Part shown: positions 8,879 to 16,436 of the stretch, piece by piece
How positions within the stretch are numbered: position 1 is the first letter of the stretch
Layout of the letters: the number at the start of each line of letters is the position of its first letter
Assembly: GCA_038205115.1 (NCBI GenBank)
Contig: JBBRCE010000041.1
Span: 1-44,982, forward strand
Length of the DNA stretch: 44,982 bases
Source of the DNA: JBBRCE01 sp038205115
GTDB taxonomy: Bacteria; Planctomycetota; Planctomycetia; Pirellulales; JBBRCE01
Reading direction: 5' to 3'
Program-made: the position numbers and the translations under genes
The notes under the pieces: model-generated
Seen by the model: the letters and a program-made list of their open reading frames with translations, nothing else
What the model was told of the DNA's origin: nothing
Database searches by the model: none

Positions 8879-8907
8879 TTGACTTTTGTAACGCCATATA
8901 GTATACT
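8879..8907 (+). promoter_or_regulatory. Sigma-70-like promoter facing no recognisable gene
   Basis: TTGACT at 8879-8884 and TATACT at 8902-8907 are separated by exactly 17 bases, which is close to the consensus. The -10 box lies within a perfect 12-bp palindrome ATAGTATACTAT (8898-8909), a possible operator. The local sequence is AT-rich in an otherwise GC-rich region. Transcription would begin near 8914 and run into the heptamer array, not into a gene. The nearest gene upstream (start 8645) is on the other strand. Confidence 0.55.
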
Positions 8908-9063
8908 ATTGTTCATATCTCTCGCGGGCGGAAAGTTTGCCCAACGCGGGACAACGGATTTGAGGCCAACCCAGGGCTCTGACAACTCAGCGTGCAAAGG
9001 CAGGCATAACACCCGAGCGGAAAAACCGAGTTCGCAGCATTCAGGCAAGCTGCCTGAACAACG

Positions 9064-9161
9064 TGCAATCTGCAATCTGCAATCTGCAATCTGCAATCTG
9101 CAATCTGCAATCTGCAGTGTGCAGTGTGCAGTGTGCAGTGTGCAGTGTGCAGTGTGCAGTG
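9064..9161. repeat. Tandem heptamer array: seven TGCAATC followed by seven TGCAGTG
   Basis: Seven exact copies of TGCAATC (9064-9112) are followed without a gap by seven exact copies of TGCAGTG (9113-9161). The two units differ at positions 5 and 7. All 14 copies are perfect within their type, which points to recent expansion by replication slippage. Read in one frame, each block gives a repeating heptad of codons, but no gene with a ribosome site contains it. It is not a CRISPR array, because there are no spacers. Confidence 0.95.
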
Positions 9162-9183
9162 TGCGGCTCTTCACTCCATCTCT

Positions 9184-9213
9184 CCCTTCGCCCCGGTACT
9201 CCGGGGAGAAGGG
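9184..9213. repeat. GC-rich imperfect hairpin, REP-like
   Basis: The left arm CCCTTC-G-CCCCGG pairs with the right arm CCGGGG-A-GAAGGG around the loop TACT, with one G-A mismatch. It lies 22 bases after the heptamer array. The surrounding text (CTCTCCCTTCGCCCC, then GGCCGGGGATGAGGG) resembles a dispersed intergenic repeat I associate with planctomycete genomes (recollection, unverified). There is no T-run, so it is not a classical terminator. Confidence 0.6.
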
Positions 9214-9496
9214 CCGGGGATGAGGGGGCGGAGTTGACGATCTGTCAATTCGCGGGCGTTGTTAAGCAAAGCGCTACGAACCAGATTTTCCGTCGGCAAT
9301 TTGCCGGCACTTGCATGAGACTGGTGGCAGGAGATGTCCGCGGACGGTTTGCTTAGACAAAATTAGGTGGGCCGGTGCGCTGGCCAACTGAAACGAACCG
9401 ACGCGGGCCGCAGTAAATAGCCGAATCCCCGTTGAAGCTCTTTGACAACTTAACCGGCGGTCGCCTGCGCCCAATCAAGCCTGGCGACCGCTCACA

Positions 9497-9594
9497 CACT
9501 CCGATTTGCAAACAGGCGATTCGGCGCGCAATGCTTGGCGCTCGCGCGCCGCAGGCAAGTTGTTCGCCTTTTCGCAGTCGCGCAAATCGGAGTG
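9497..9594. other. Nested three-stem inverted repeat, possible structured RNA
   Basis: Three inverted repeats are properly nested. The outer pair is CACTCCGATTTGC (9497-9509) with its complement at 9582-9594 (13 bp). The middle pair is AGGCGA (9514-9519) with TCGCCT (9564-9569). The inner pair is CGGCGCGC (9522-9529) with GCGCGCCG (9544-9551). This makes a long interrupted hairpin of about 98 bases with unpaired internal segments. No gene covers it convincingly. It could be a structured RNA, a recombination site or a decayed mobile-element end. Confidence 0.4.
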
Positions 9595-9879
9595 ACGGGC
9601 CTGCGGTGCGCGCCACGCGAGCTAAAAAAGCGCGGCCAACTAACGCTGTGTCCTCACTGTCCATTAGCGTTTTTGCAACGAGCCTGCATCGCAAAGGCAG
9701 CGGCGCGAATGTGTTGCGTGGGCAATTTGATCGCTCGGATGGCGCCGGCGCACTTTTTTTCCTCGTTGCCGACATCCGCCGGATTCGCGGTTGATCGCGC
9801 GACGCGCGGTTATTTATTTCGCCTGGCGAGAGTTGCAAATTCGCGATTTTTGCGGCGGCGGTGGTTGGACTTATGCGGT

Positions 9880-10476
9880 TCAAGCCGCCGTCGAGACCGG
9901 CACTAGGCGCGGGATGGGAATTTTTTGCCCAAACACGCCGCCGTGCTGGAGATGAAGTTCGATAAATCCGCCGCTCAGAAAATCGTACAGTTCGGCGGGC
10001 GGCGATTGATCCAGCCAGCGATCGACCAGCCGCTTCATCTCTGCGTCGTATTGTTTTTGCGAGGCGGTGTGGGCGTAACAGCGGCCCGGATGCCGTCGTA
10101 AATCGCCATTGAACGCCGGGTTGATGTGCCATAACTCGTGAATCACGGTCACCAGCTTTTCGTCCAGCGGGTAGTCCATGAACCGTGGCAGGTAGAAGCT
10201 CAAGATGTACAACATCTCGCGGCCGTTAAGCGGATCGAGAACGCGCTGGATCGTATATTTGCGACCGCGACGCTGGGTGTACAGGCTGCCGTCTTGAAAG
10301 CGGAGCGGCGTCATGCTGGCCAGCAACCCGTGCTTCACCGGCTTGCGCGTCTGGCAGCAGCTCACCGCCACGCGGCTCATGTCAATGTGAGCCAGTTCGG
10401 GCAGCCGGGCGATCATGTCTGCGCACAATCGCCGCGCATGAACCGAAAAATCGAACCCCGCCGCAAGGCCGCGCAT
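9880..10476 (-). CDS. Putative zinc metallopeptidase (HELWH)
   Basis: A 198-residue protein with the zinc-binding signature VIHELWHINPAF; His113, Glu114 and His117 would bind and activate the metal. The segment before it (ILSFYLPRFMDYPLDEKLVTV) and the HExWH form resemble the 'putative phage metallopeptidase' group, cytoplasmic gluzincin-like proteins of unknown substrate. A basic, His-rich stretch (RRHPGRCYAH, residues 126-135) may supply the third ligand. No signal peptide is seen. ATG 10476 has only a weak AGGA-type element about nine bases upstream. The same frame stays open upstream with protein-like sequence (LEWPGIFGQLQDVPA) but without an ATG, GTG or TTG that I could find, so the N-terminus is uncertain. 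Confidence 0.7.
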   Translation of the reverse strand: MRGLAAGFDFSVHARRLCADMIARLPELAHIDMSRVAVSCCQTRKPVKHGLLASMTPLRFQDGSLYTQRRGRKYTIQRVLDPLNGREMLYILSFYLPRFMDYPLDEKLVTVIHELWHINPAFNGDLRRHPGRCYAHTASQKQYDAEMKRLVDRWLDQSPPAELYDFLSGGFIELHLQHGGVFGQKIPIPRLVPVSTAA

Positions 10477-10708
10477 GGCTGGGACGTCCTGAAGTTGCCC
10501 AAAAATGCCGGGCCACTCCAGCCCAGCCGACGCATTATTTGTACGACTCAGAGGTGGCCAGCGTCAAGACGAAAGCGGACCGCGGCAATGCCGACATCTG
10601 CTTCAGCGTGGGCGGGCGCAGGTGCAATCCGCCAGTCGATTCGCGGTTCTGGCGGCCCGAGGTTAGAATGGCAACGCAATTAACCTGATTTCGAACGGAG
10701 AATGCGTC

Positions 10709-11317
10709 ATGCTGTTGGCCCAAGCTTGGGATTTAAAGTCGTCGTTCGAGCACATGCTGCTGGTGGATTTTGGGCAGTCGACGCTGCTGGAAAAAATCTT
10801 GAGGCCGATTTTGGTGTACGTGTTTTTGATTGCCGGTCTGCGGCTGGCCGGCAAACGCGAACTGGCGCAGCTCAATCCGTTTGACCTGATTGTGCTGTTG
10901 ACGCTTTCGAACACCGTGCAAAACGCCATCATCGGCGCCGACAATAGCGTCTCAGGCGGCATGATTGGCGCCATCACGCTGCTTGCCGTCAACGCTTTGG
11001 TGGTGCGATTTTTATACAACCATGCCAAGATCGACCGCTTCATCGAAGGCGATTGCGCGGTGCTAATCGAAGGTGGCAAGGTGTTGATGGACCAATTGCA
11101 GAAAGAACTGATCACACTCACCGAATTGGAATCGGCCGCCCATAAACAGGGGTTTGCGAGTTTGTCGGAGATCGATCGCGCGGTGCTGGAGCCCGGCGGT
11201 TCGCTAAGTTTCATCGGCAGTGCGCCGTCGCCAGAAACCGAGCGACATCAGCAATTGGTCGAAAAGCTGGAACAACTGTCACGCGAAATCAGTGCGCTCC
11301 GCGAGAAGTCGGTCTGA
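10709..11317 (+). CDS. DUF421 membrane protein (YetF/YcaP-like)
   Basis: A 202-residue inner-membrane protein. Hydrophobic segments lie at about residues 31-47 (ILRPILVYVFLIAGLRL), 58-75 and 84-100, and the diagnostic signature KRELAQLNPFDLIVLLTLSNTVQNA matches DUF421. The soluble C-terminal part (GDCAVLIEGGKVLMDQLQKE, then LSEIDRAVLEPGGSLSFI) is the usual cytoplasmic domain of the family. It ends in a short coiled coil. The function of DUF421 proteins is unsettled; some relatives are linked to envelope stress. GGAG lies eight bases before the ATG. Its TGA overlaps the ATG of the next gene by one base, so the two are translationally coupled. Confidence 0.88.
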   Translation: MLLAQAWDLKSSFEHMLLVDFGQSTLLEKILRPILVYVFLIAGLRLAGKRELAQLNPFDLIVLLTLSNTVQNAIIGADNSVSGGMIGAITLLAVNALVVRFLYNHAKIDRFIEGDCAVLIEGGKVLMDQLQKELITLTELESAAHKQGFASLSEIDRAVLEPGGSLSFIGSAPSPETERHQQLVEKLEQLSREISALREKSV

Positions 11318-12120
11318 TGTCCGAACCAATCACCAGTTTGCAGAACCAGCGAATCAAAGACGTCGCAAAATTGCGCGACCGTCGTCAGCGGCAGCAACAG
11401 CGGCGAATGGTCATCGACGGCGCCCGGGAATTACATCGCGCGATTGTTGCCGGCCTGCCGCTGCTTGAAGTCTTCGTTTGCCCTGAGTTATGCCATTCGC
11501 GCGAGGCACAAGCGGTGCTGGCTCAATTGACCACGCTCGACGCCACGGTCACGGAAGTCACCGCGGCCGTGTTTCAGAAACTGGCGTTTGGCGACCGGGC
11601 TGAGGGCGTGCTGGGCGTGGCGCATCCACCTGTGCGGCAACTCAGCGATTTTCAGCCGCCGGTCGATGCCTTGTTGGCGGTCGTCGAAGGCGCGGAGAAG
11701 CCGGGCAACATTGGAGCGATTGTGCGTAGCGCCGCTGCGGCCGGCGTGGCCGGTCTGATCGTCGTCGACGGAGAAACCGATTTATTCAACCCCAACGCCA
11801 TTCGAGCCAGTTTGGGCGCGATCTTTCATCTGCCGGTCTTCGAAACCACGGCGACCGCTGCGCTGGCCTGGCTGCGGCAACATGGCATCCAACCGTTTGC
11901 GGCACGCGTCGACGCCGACTTACCGTACTACCAGGCCGATTTTCGCGGGCCTACGGCGTTGATTCTTGGCAGCGAAGCGTACGGACTTTCGGCCCGCTGG
12001 CAGGCCGCAGACATTCGCGGTATTCATCTGCCGATGCATGGGCAGGTCGACAGTTTGAATCTCTCGGCGACTGCCGCAGTGCTGTTTTACGAAGCGCTGC
12101 GGCAACGCAGTTCGGCCTGA
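11317..12120 (+). CDS. SpoU (TrmH) family RNA 2'-O-methyltransferase
   Basis: A 267-residue SPOUT-class enzyme that would transfer methyl from SAM to a ribose 2'-OH of rRNA or tRNA. The N-terminal substrate-binding domain starts ITSLQNQRIKDVAKLRDRR, typical of the RlmB/TsnR branch. The knotted catalytic domain shows motif 1 EGAEKPGNIGAIVRSAAAAG (about 127-146), motif 2 ALILGSEAYGLS and motif 3 IHLPMHGQVDSLNLSATAAVLFYE. All three motifs are intact. It is coupled to the DUF421 gene (TGATG overlap), although no functional link between the two is known. The exact RNA target cannot be read from sequence. Confidence 0.9.
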   Translation: MSEPITSLQNQRIKDVAKLRDRRQRQQQRRMVIDGARELHRAIVAGLPLLEVFVCPELCHSREAQAVLAQLTTLDATVTEVTAAVFQKLAFGDRAEGVLGVAHPPVRQLSDFQPPVDALLAVVEGAEKPGNIGAIVRSAAAAGVAGLIVVDGETDLFNPNAIRASLGAIFHLPVFETTATAALAWLRQHGIQPFAARVDADLPYYQADFRGPTALILGSEAYGLSARWQAADIRGIHLPMHGQVDSLNLSATAAVLFYEALRQRSSA

Positions 12121-12139
12121 TTGGCCGAGAACGTTTTTG

Positions 12140-12604
12140 TCACGAGTCCCGCTGCGGACGCTTTGACTTGGGCGGATCGGGCAGAAACGCGGCGCGTCCG
12201 CCGGGCGATGCCAGCACGATCACCGACCAAATGCCAACCGGTAGCGTGATGCAAAACATGTTCGGGCACGGCAAGCTCGCAAACACCGCCGCGGTCATCG
12301 CCAGCGACCAGGCCCTGCCGCGGACCATGGCCAGACCGCCGGCCAGGATCACCGCATAGATGCAAAAACTGATCGGAGCGTCTTTCAGTTGGCCAACGCT
12401 CTTGGCGTGCTCAGCTACGCCTTCTGCGGGTGCGGCTTCGACAACTTCCGGCGGCCGGACGTGTAGCCGGGTGTAAGTGGCATAACAGAGGCTGGCGGCG
12501 GCGAGAATTGTCAGCAGCACGCCCGGCACGACGACCAGAATGCGATTGCGACGCGGATCCACAGGCAAACTCGGCAGCAACGCGGGGCTGATTGGATCGG
12601 GCAT
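12140..12604 (-). CDS. Small multi-pass membrane protein, unknown function
   Basis: A 154-residue protein with three likely membrane segments, about residues 23-43 (VVVPGVLLTILAAASLCYA), 80-95 (ISFCIYAVILAGGLAM) and 105-132 (MTAAVFASLPCPNMFCITLPVGIWSVIVLA), and a basic C-terminal tail. It resembles unannotated planctomycete membrane proteins in which a short segment ends with PVGIWAL-type sequence before a final helix. The frame is open up to 12700; ATG 12604 (MPDPISPALLPSLP) is chosen because the upstream residues look non-native, though there is no clear Shine-Dalgarno. It converges with the SpoU gene, with 19 bases between them. Confidence 0.65.
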   Translation of the reverse strand: MPDPISPALLPSLPVDPRRNRILVVVPGVLLTILAAASLCYATYTRLHVRPPEVVEAAPAEGVAEHAKSVGQLKDAPISFCIYAVILAGGLAMVRGRAWSLAMTAAVFASLPCPNMFCITLPVGIWSVIVLASPGGRAAFLPDPPKSKRPQRDS

Positions 12605-12957
12605 TGACCACACGACGAGCAAGGAGCGAGGGCAGGAAAACGCGCGTGGCGCAAGCTGACGGTCAAAAGCTATTCGTCCGAATTGCCGGCGTCTTGACAA
12701 TGTTCACCACGATTTTTGGCGTCGGCCGCTGAATTATACCGTCGCCCGCGATTTTGCGGACCCGCGGGCCGCCATCGCCGATTGGGGCGTGCCGGCGGTT
12801 TGTCAAAAATTGACGGTTTTTGCTGGCCAGGGTATCATAAAAGCCTTGTCCGCGTCGGACGTTCGATTCGACTTTGCAATGTGCGTTAGAGATTTTCCAA
12901 TTCCGAGGCGGCAGCTTCTACGAGGCTGATAGCCGCTTGCATCGCGTGGGCAGTGCC
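12605..12957. other. Intergenic region upstream of the kinase gene
   Basis: About 350 bases between the divergent membrane-protein and kinase genes. It contains the promoter at 12810-12838 with an overlapping inverted repeat. Otherwise I see no gene. A TTG at 12874 opens the kinase frame earlier than the chosen ATG. Confidence 0.5.
12802..12838 (+). promoter_or_regulatory. Sigma-70-like promoter of the kinase gene, with inverted repeat over the -35 box
   Basis: TTGACG (12810-12815) and TATCAT (12833-12838) are 17 bases apart. The inverted repeat GTCAA-AAA-TTGAC (12802-12814) overlaps the -35 hexamer and may bind a repressor. The predicted transcript starts near 12845 and would leave a leader of about 110 bases before ATG 12958. 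Confidence 0.5.
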
Positions 12958-14217
12958 ATGAGCCAACACGGATCGAGCCGCACGCGACATTTTGTCGTTA
13001 AGCCCGACCTCCTGGGCGGAGATGGTTCCGCGCGCTCCAATTCGACGGGAAGCAATGCGGGCTTTCCGCTGGCCGATAATCAGCCGACCGTGATTTCCAA
13101 GCGGCCCGCCACGTCGGCCGGAATGTCGCTGACGCACGCCAGTCCCATGGAACTGGGCCGGTTGTTGGAAGGTCAGACGCTGGGTCATTATCAGCTTGAA
13201 GAGTTTGTGGGCGGTGGCGGGATGGGCGCGGTCTTTCGCGCGCTCGATACGCAACTGGATCGGACGGTGGCGGTCAAGGTGCTTTCGCAAGATCAGGCTG
13301 GCGATGGCGAAACTGTCCGCCGCTTTCGCAACGAGGCGCAGTCGGCCGCCCGCTTGGATCACGAAAATATCGGCCGGGTGTATTACGTTGGTGAAGACCA
13401 AGGTTTGCATTACATCGTCTTCGAATTCATCGAAGGCGTGAATCTCCGCGACCTGGTTGCTGCCCGCGGTCCGCTGCCACTGGCCGAGGCGCTCAATTAT
13501 TTGCTGCAGACGGCCGACGCCTTGGACCACGCTAGCCGCCGCGACGTCGTACACCGCGATATCAAGCCGTCCAACTTGTTGATCACGCCCAGCGGTCGCG
13601 CGAAGTTGGTCGATATGGGATTGGCTCGCCTGCATCAGGTGCAACACAACCAAAACGATCTAACGGCCAGCGGCGTAACCCTTGGCACGTTCGATTACAT
13701 ATCGCCCGAGCAGGCGCGCGACTCTCGTTTGGCGGACGTCCGCAGCGATCTGTATTCGCTCGGCTGCACTTTTTACTTCATGCTCACGGGTCAGCCACCG
13801 TTTCCGAATGGCACCATCTTACAGAAGTTATTGCAGCACTCCGGCGAAGAACCGCCCGATCCCCTGCAGTACCGGCCCGACTTGCCGGAGCAGATGATTC
13901 GCGTGTTGAAGAAGTTGTTGGCCAAATCGCCCGACCATCGATATCAAACGCCTGCGGACTTGATTGCCGACTTGATGCTGTATGCCGACGAACTCGGTTT
14001 ACGATCGGCAACCAGCGGTGCCCCGTGGACCACGGTCGGTGACGTGCGATTGCCGTTTCTGATTCGCCATTTGCCCTGGCTATTGCCGCTGGCGTTGCTG
14101 GGCGCTATTGTGCTCGCGCTGCATCTGTTTTGGTCCGGACCGCTATCGGCGGTCAGCGAGTCGCCAGGGAACAAGTTGCCGCCTGTCGTAAGTCCGACAG
14201 AAGCCGAGCGGAAATAG
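12958..14217 (+). CDS. Hanks-type serine/threonine protein kinase, membrane-anchored
   Basis: A 419-residue kinase. A low-complexity Ser/Thr-rich head (1-75) precedes the catalytic domain at about 78-350: glycine loop VGGGGMGAVF (84-93), catalytic Lys107 in VAVKV, HRDIKPSNLL with Asp201 and Asn206, the metal motif DMG in place of DFG (219-221), and the activation-segment end SPEQ (249-252). One membrane helix lies at about 372-392 (LPWLLPLALLGAIVLALHLF), leaving a tail of about 27 residues outside, with no sensor domain. This is the usual planctomycete membrane kinase in short form. ATG 12958 is preferred; TTG 12874 in frame is possible. The gene stands alone with its own promoter and converges with the DUF1559 gene. 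Confidence 0.9.
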   Translation: MSQHGSSRTRHFVVKPDLLGGDGSARSNSTGSNAGFPLADNQPTVISKRPATSAGMSLTHASPMELGRLLEGQTLGHYQLEEFVGGGGMGAVFRALDTQLDRTVAVKVLSQDQAGDGETVRRFRNEAQSAARLDHENIGRVYYVGEDQGLHYIVFEFIEGVNLRDLVAARGPLPLAEALNYLLQTADALDHASRRDVVHRDIKPSNLLITPSGRAKLVDMGLARLHQVQHNQNDLTASGVTLGTFDYISPEQARDSRLADVRSDLYSLGCTFYFMLTGQPPFPNGTILQKLLQHSGEEPPDPLQYRPDLPEQMIRVLKKLLAKSPDHRYQTPADLIADLMLYADELGLRSATSGAPWTTVGDVRLPFLIRHLPWLLPLALLGAIVLALHLFWSGPLSAVSESPGNKLPPVVSPTEAERK

Positions 14218-14348
14218 CTGGCGATCACACGACCAGTCTGCGAACGAAGTTGGCCAGCGGTTCCGCGAGTCTAGCTTACGGTTGCGCGCGATGCACATTG
14301 CCCACACAATCGGCGAATCGGCGCGCGTTCTGAGCGAAGCCAGTCGCG

Positions 14349-15308
14349 TTAGTTAAGCTTGGTCAAATCGATCGGATTACCATCGTTACGACTGCAGACG
14401 TTTTTGAATACGGCGGGATCCACCGAGTATGAAATGACCTTGGTCGAGGCATCGCAAAAAACCGTGCGAATGCCAGTCGAGTGCGACGATCCAAATTGAT
14501 AAATTCGCGGCAACATGGTACCAGTGGTGTCGATCGCGGCATTGGAATCCGGCTCTGGCGGATTTATTCCCCAGCGGACGGAATCGTCCTGGTAACCGGC
14601 CACGTAACCGTCGTTGTCGTCCGGTTGGTTCTCACTCAACATCGGTCCGCGATTCAACCGTTTTTCGGATAGCATCAGCGTGTTGGAGTCACCGTCTTTA
14701 ATGCGTTCCAGCGTGCAGGCCGTGAGCTTGGTTCGCAGGCTCATGATGCCATCGATGCCGGACGCCCCAATGCCGCCGCCCATGACGTCTTTGGTGCCTC
14801 CATTGGCTGCGTAGTCGATCATGCCGCGCGGATCCTTGTTGCTGATCCAACTGCCGGCGGCGAGCGCCACGGGGCGACGCCGGCTCGGGCAAAAATAAAT
14901 CGACAGTGTTGCCTTGGCGACGGCAATGTCATCGAGCGTTGCCCACAGCGGCTCTTGCTCAATGTAAGGCAATATCTGGTAGCCCCAGCCCCAGCCTTGC
15001 GTTTTGTAACCCATCGGCTTGGTATTGTTTGGAGGCGGTTTATCCCACGCCCGCTTGGCGAAGGGGCCGTCGCCACCGCTTGGGAAGTTGCCGGCATTAC
15101 GTTCGATGTGAACGCGGAACGCCTGCCCGAGACTGCGCAGATTGTTGTCGCACTGCAACATTCTTGCCGACTCGCGCGCGCCTTGTACGGCCGGCAGCAG
15201 CAATGCCACGAGCATGCCAATGATGGCGATGACAACCAGCAATTCCACCAGTGTAAATCCTGCGAGCTGACGATGTTGCCGGCCGAGAGGACGAGTTCGC
15301 GCGAGCAT
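14349..15308 (-). CDS. DUF1559 prepilin-like protein
   Basis: A 319-residue protein with a type IV prepilin N-terminus: basic leader to Gly17, then FTLVELLVVIAIIGMLVALLLPAVQ, with the conserved Glu at mature position 5. The body is a DUF1559 (SBP_bac_10) domain with ARMLQCDNNLRSLG, PYIEQEPLW and YFCPSRRRP. DUF1559 proteins are expanded in planctomycetes by the dozen and usually end with H-x9-DG near FGSSHPGG. Here the C-terminal motif reads FGSSHSTGIRTVFCDAS, so the terminal DG is DA. It would be a surface pseudopilin-like protein of unknown role. It lies 36 bases downstream of the lipoprotein at 15345-15785, probably in one operon. Confidence 0.9.
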   Translation of the reverse strand: MLARTRPLGRQHRQLAGFTLVELLVVIAIIGMLVALLLPAVQGARESARMLQCDNNLRSLGQAFRVHIERNAGNFPSGGDGPFAKRAWDKPPPNNTKPMGYKTQGWGWGYQILPYIEQEPLWATLDDIAVAKATLSIYFCPSRRRPVALAAGSWISNKDPRGMIDYAANGGTKDVMGGGIGASGIDGIMSLRTKLTACTLERIKDGDSNTLMLSEKRLNRGPMLSENQPDDNDGYVAGYQDDSVRWGINPPEPDSNAAIDTTGTMLPRIYQFGSSHSTGIRTVFCDASTKVISYSVDPAVFKNVCSRNDGNPIDLTKLN

Positions 15309-15344
15309 GGGACGCTTCCTAGGACTGCAATGAAAAACGAAGAA

Positions 15345-15785
15345 CTAAAAAGCCGGACTTTTTCCGGGCGGAAATCCAGCGGCCTTCAATTCCGCTTCGG
15401 ACATTTCTTCCGTGTTGCCCATCGTAAACAACACCCAGCGTTTGCCGTTGGCGCCCTGCTTTTCGTAGGCCAAGACGCCGGCCGACTTGGCCCATGCCGG
15501 ATCCTGGTTGAGATCCACACCCCAATGCACGATGAATGGCTGATTATCACGGCCCGATTTTAACGTGTCGTCGGCATCGACGTCCTTGCCAAGCAGTGGC
15601 TGTAACTCTTTCGCCGACGCCGGCCCCTTGCCATTGGCCGTGCAATACTGGTGATAGGCGCTCGACAGACTCATCAAGTTACCGCGTGTTTTATCAATCG
15701 GCTGCGCAACCACAATCGGCTCGCCACCGCCGCACCCGGCGAAGGAGATCGTGAGCAGTAAGAGAAACAATTGCAAAAACTTCAT
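15345..15785 (-). CDS. Small lipoprotein paired with the DUF1559 protein
   Basis: A 146-residue protein with a lipoprotein signal: FLQLFLLLLTISFAGC, where Cys18 follows the lipobox SFAG, then a Gly-rich spacer. The mature part contains LMSLSSAYHQYCTANGKGPASAKEL and a C-terminal VLFTMGNTEEMSEAELKAAGFPP. This form recurs in small planctomycete lipoproteins next to DUF1559 genes (recollection). The frame is open to 15842, but ATG 15785 begins a clean signal peptide. No Shine-Dalgarno is visible. A palindrome GGCACGTGCC (15828-15837) lies 43 bases upstream. Confidence 0.72.
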   Translation of the reverse strand: MKFLQLFLLLLTISFAGCGGGEPIVVAQPIDKTRGNLMSLSSAYHQYCTANGKGPASAKELQPLLGKDVDADDTLKSGRDNQPFIVHWGVDLNQDPAWAKSAGVLAYEKQGANGKRWVLFTMGNTEEMSEAELKAAGFPPGKSPAF

Positions 15786-16188
15786 GTCGTTTCGTAGCCC
15801 ATTTCGAAGAATCAACGGATAACAACAGGCACGTGCCACCATTCAACCGGTGGTCTGCGGATTGTGCGAAATCACGGCGGTGATGCAGTGCAAACGTGCC
15901 GATCCGCAACTGCCGATGAAGTGCCCTGCCGGGTGTGCTGCCAAAGCCCATTCTGCCAGATCGCAAACGTAAACGCCACAACTTAGCGGCCAGCGTCTAA
16001 GAATTTCCACAACAATTCTTGCAATCCAAATGGGCTGCCGCGGATCGCAGCTCGGCGGTTCGTGTTGCCAAAATCACGCGAACCTTCCGCGGACAGTCCG
16101 GCTCTTCGAATTGGCGGCGAAACACAAGGGCGGCGATGATCGCCCCTGTCGTCGGACGCTGGTGGCGGAAAACCGCAGCCAGCCGAAC

Positions 16189-16216
16189 TTGACGAAGTCG
16201 TGCGGTTGAGTAGCAT
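16189..16216 (+). promoter_or_regulatory. Weak sigma-70-like promoter for the 16.2-16.5 kb transcript
   Basis: TTGACG (16189-16194) and TAGCAT (16211-16216) are 16 bases apart. The -35 box is good and the -10 box is poor. It is the best match upstream of the 10-codon frame. Confidence 0.3.
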
Positions 16217-16326
16217 TAGGGTGTCGCGAGTGCCGGAACGAACGTGGTCCGGCCAGATCAAGGCTCCGCAGTATTCAGGCTGGACTGAGTGCGGCCGAGC
16301 GTTCTCTAGCGAAAGGAGGTGGTCGA

Positions 16327-16359
16327 ATGAGTAGTCGAAACCAGAGGTGGCTCGCTTGA
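16327..16359 (+). CDS. 10-codon frame with full-length Shine-Dalgarno, small protein or leader peptide
   Basis: ATG through TGA encodes MSSRNQRWLA. It is preceded by AAAGGAGGTG (16312-16321), which can pair with the whole anti-Shine-Dalgarno, five bases before the ATG. It is one of the strongest ribosome sites in the window. Downstream lie a perfect 9-bp hairpin and an intrinsic terminator, but no plus-strand gene, so it is not a leader for a neighbouring operon. It may be a micro-protein gene, or an RNA whose AAAGGAGGTG has another use. I do not recognise the peptide. Confidence 0.4.
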   Translation: MSSRNQRWLA

Positions 16360-16377
16360 CGAGTAGCCGACGGGTTG

Positions 16378-16405
16378 CTGATCTGCGGCACTAAAAGCAG
16401 ATCAG
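16378..16405 (+). ncRNA. Perfect 9-bp hairpin in the candidate small transcript
   Basis: CTGATCTGC (16378-16386) pairs with GCAGATCAG (16397-16405) around the loop GGCACTAAAA. Together with the terminator 31 bases on, it suggests a folded 3' part of a transcript of about 250 bases. No known RNA family was recognised. Confidence 0.4.
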
Positions 16406-16436
16406 TCAAGCAGTCAAATTTCTGTTAAGTTTTTGG

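Larger units (their letters stand above)
8646..9879. other. Gene-poor 1.2-kb region with promoter, heptamer array and hairpins
   Basis: I support no protein-coding gene here. The short frames on both strands lack ribosome sites and protein-like composition, and several run through tandem repeats. The stretch holds a consensus-like sigma-70 promoter (8879-8907), a tandem array of two heptamers (9064-9161), a GC-rich imperfect hairpin (9184-9213) and a nested three-stem inverted repeat (9497-9594). Each is annotated separately. The rest shows nothing I can name. Confidence 0.6.

Noticed and set aside
9064..9161. CRISPR array
   Set aside because: The repeats are contiguous heptamers with no spacers.
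9497..9594. tRNA gene or integron attC site
   Set aside because: No cloverleaf or T-loop bases, and the core bases of attC are not evident.
9353..10132. Minus-strand frame of 259 codons overlapping the metallopeptidase
   Set aside because: Arg/Ala/Ser-rich shadow; the HELWH frame is the coding one.
15983..16261. 92-codon minus-strand frame
   Set aside because: No ribosome site; Ser/Arg/Pro-rich composition and no similarity to known families.
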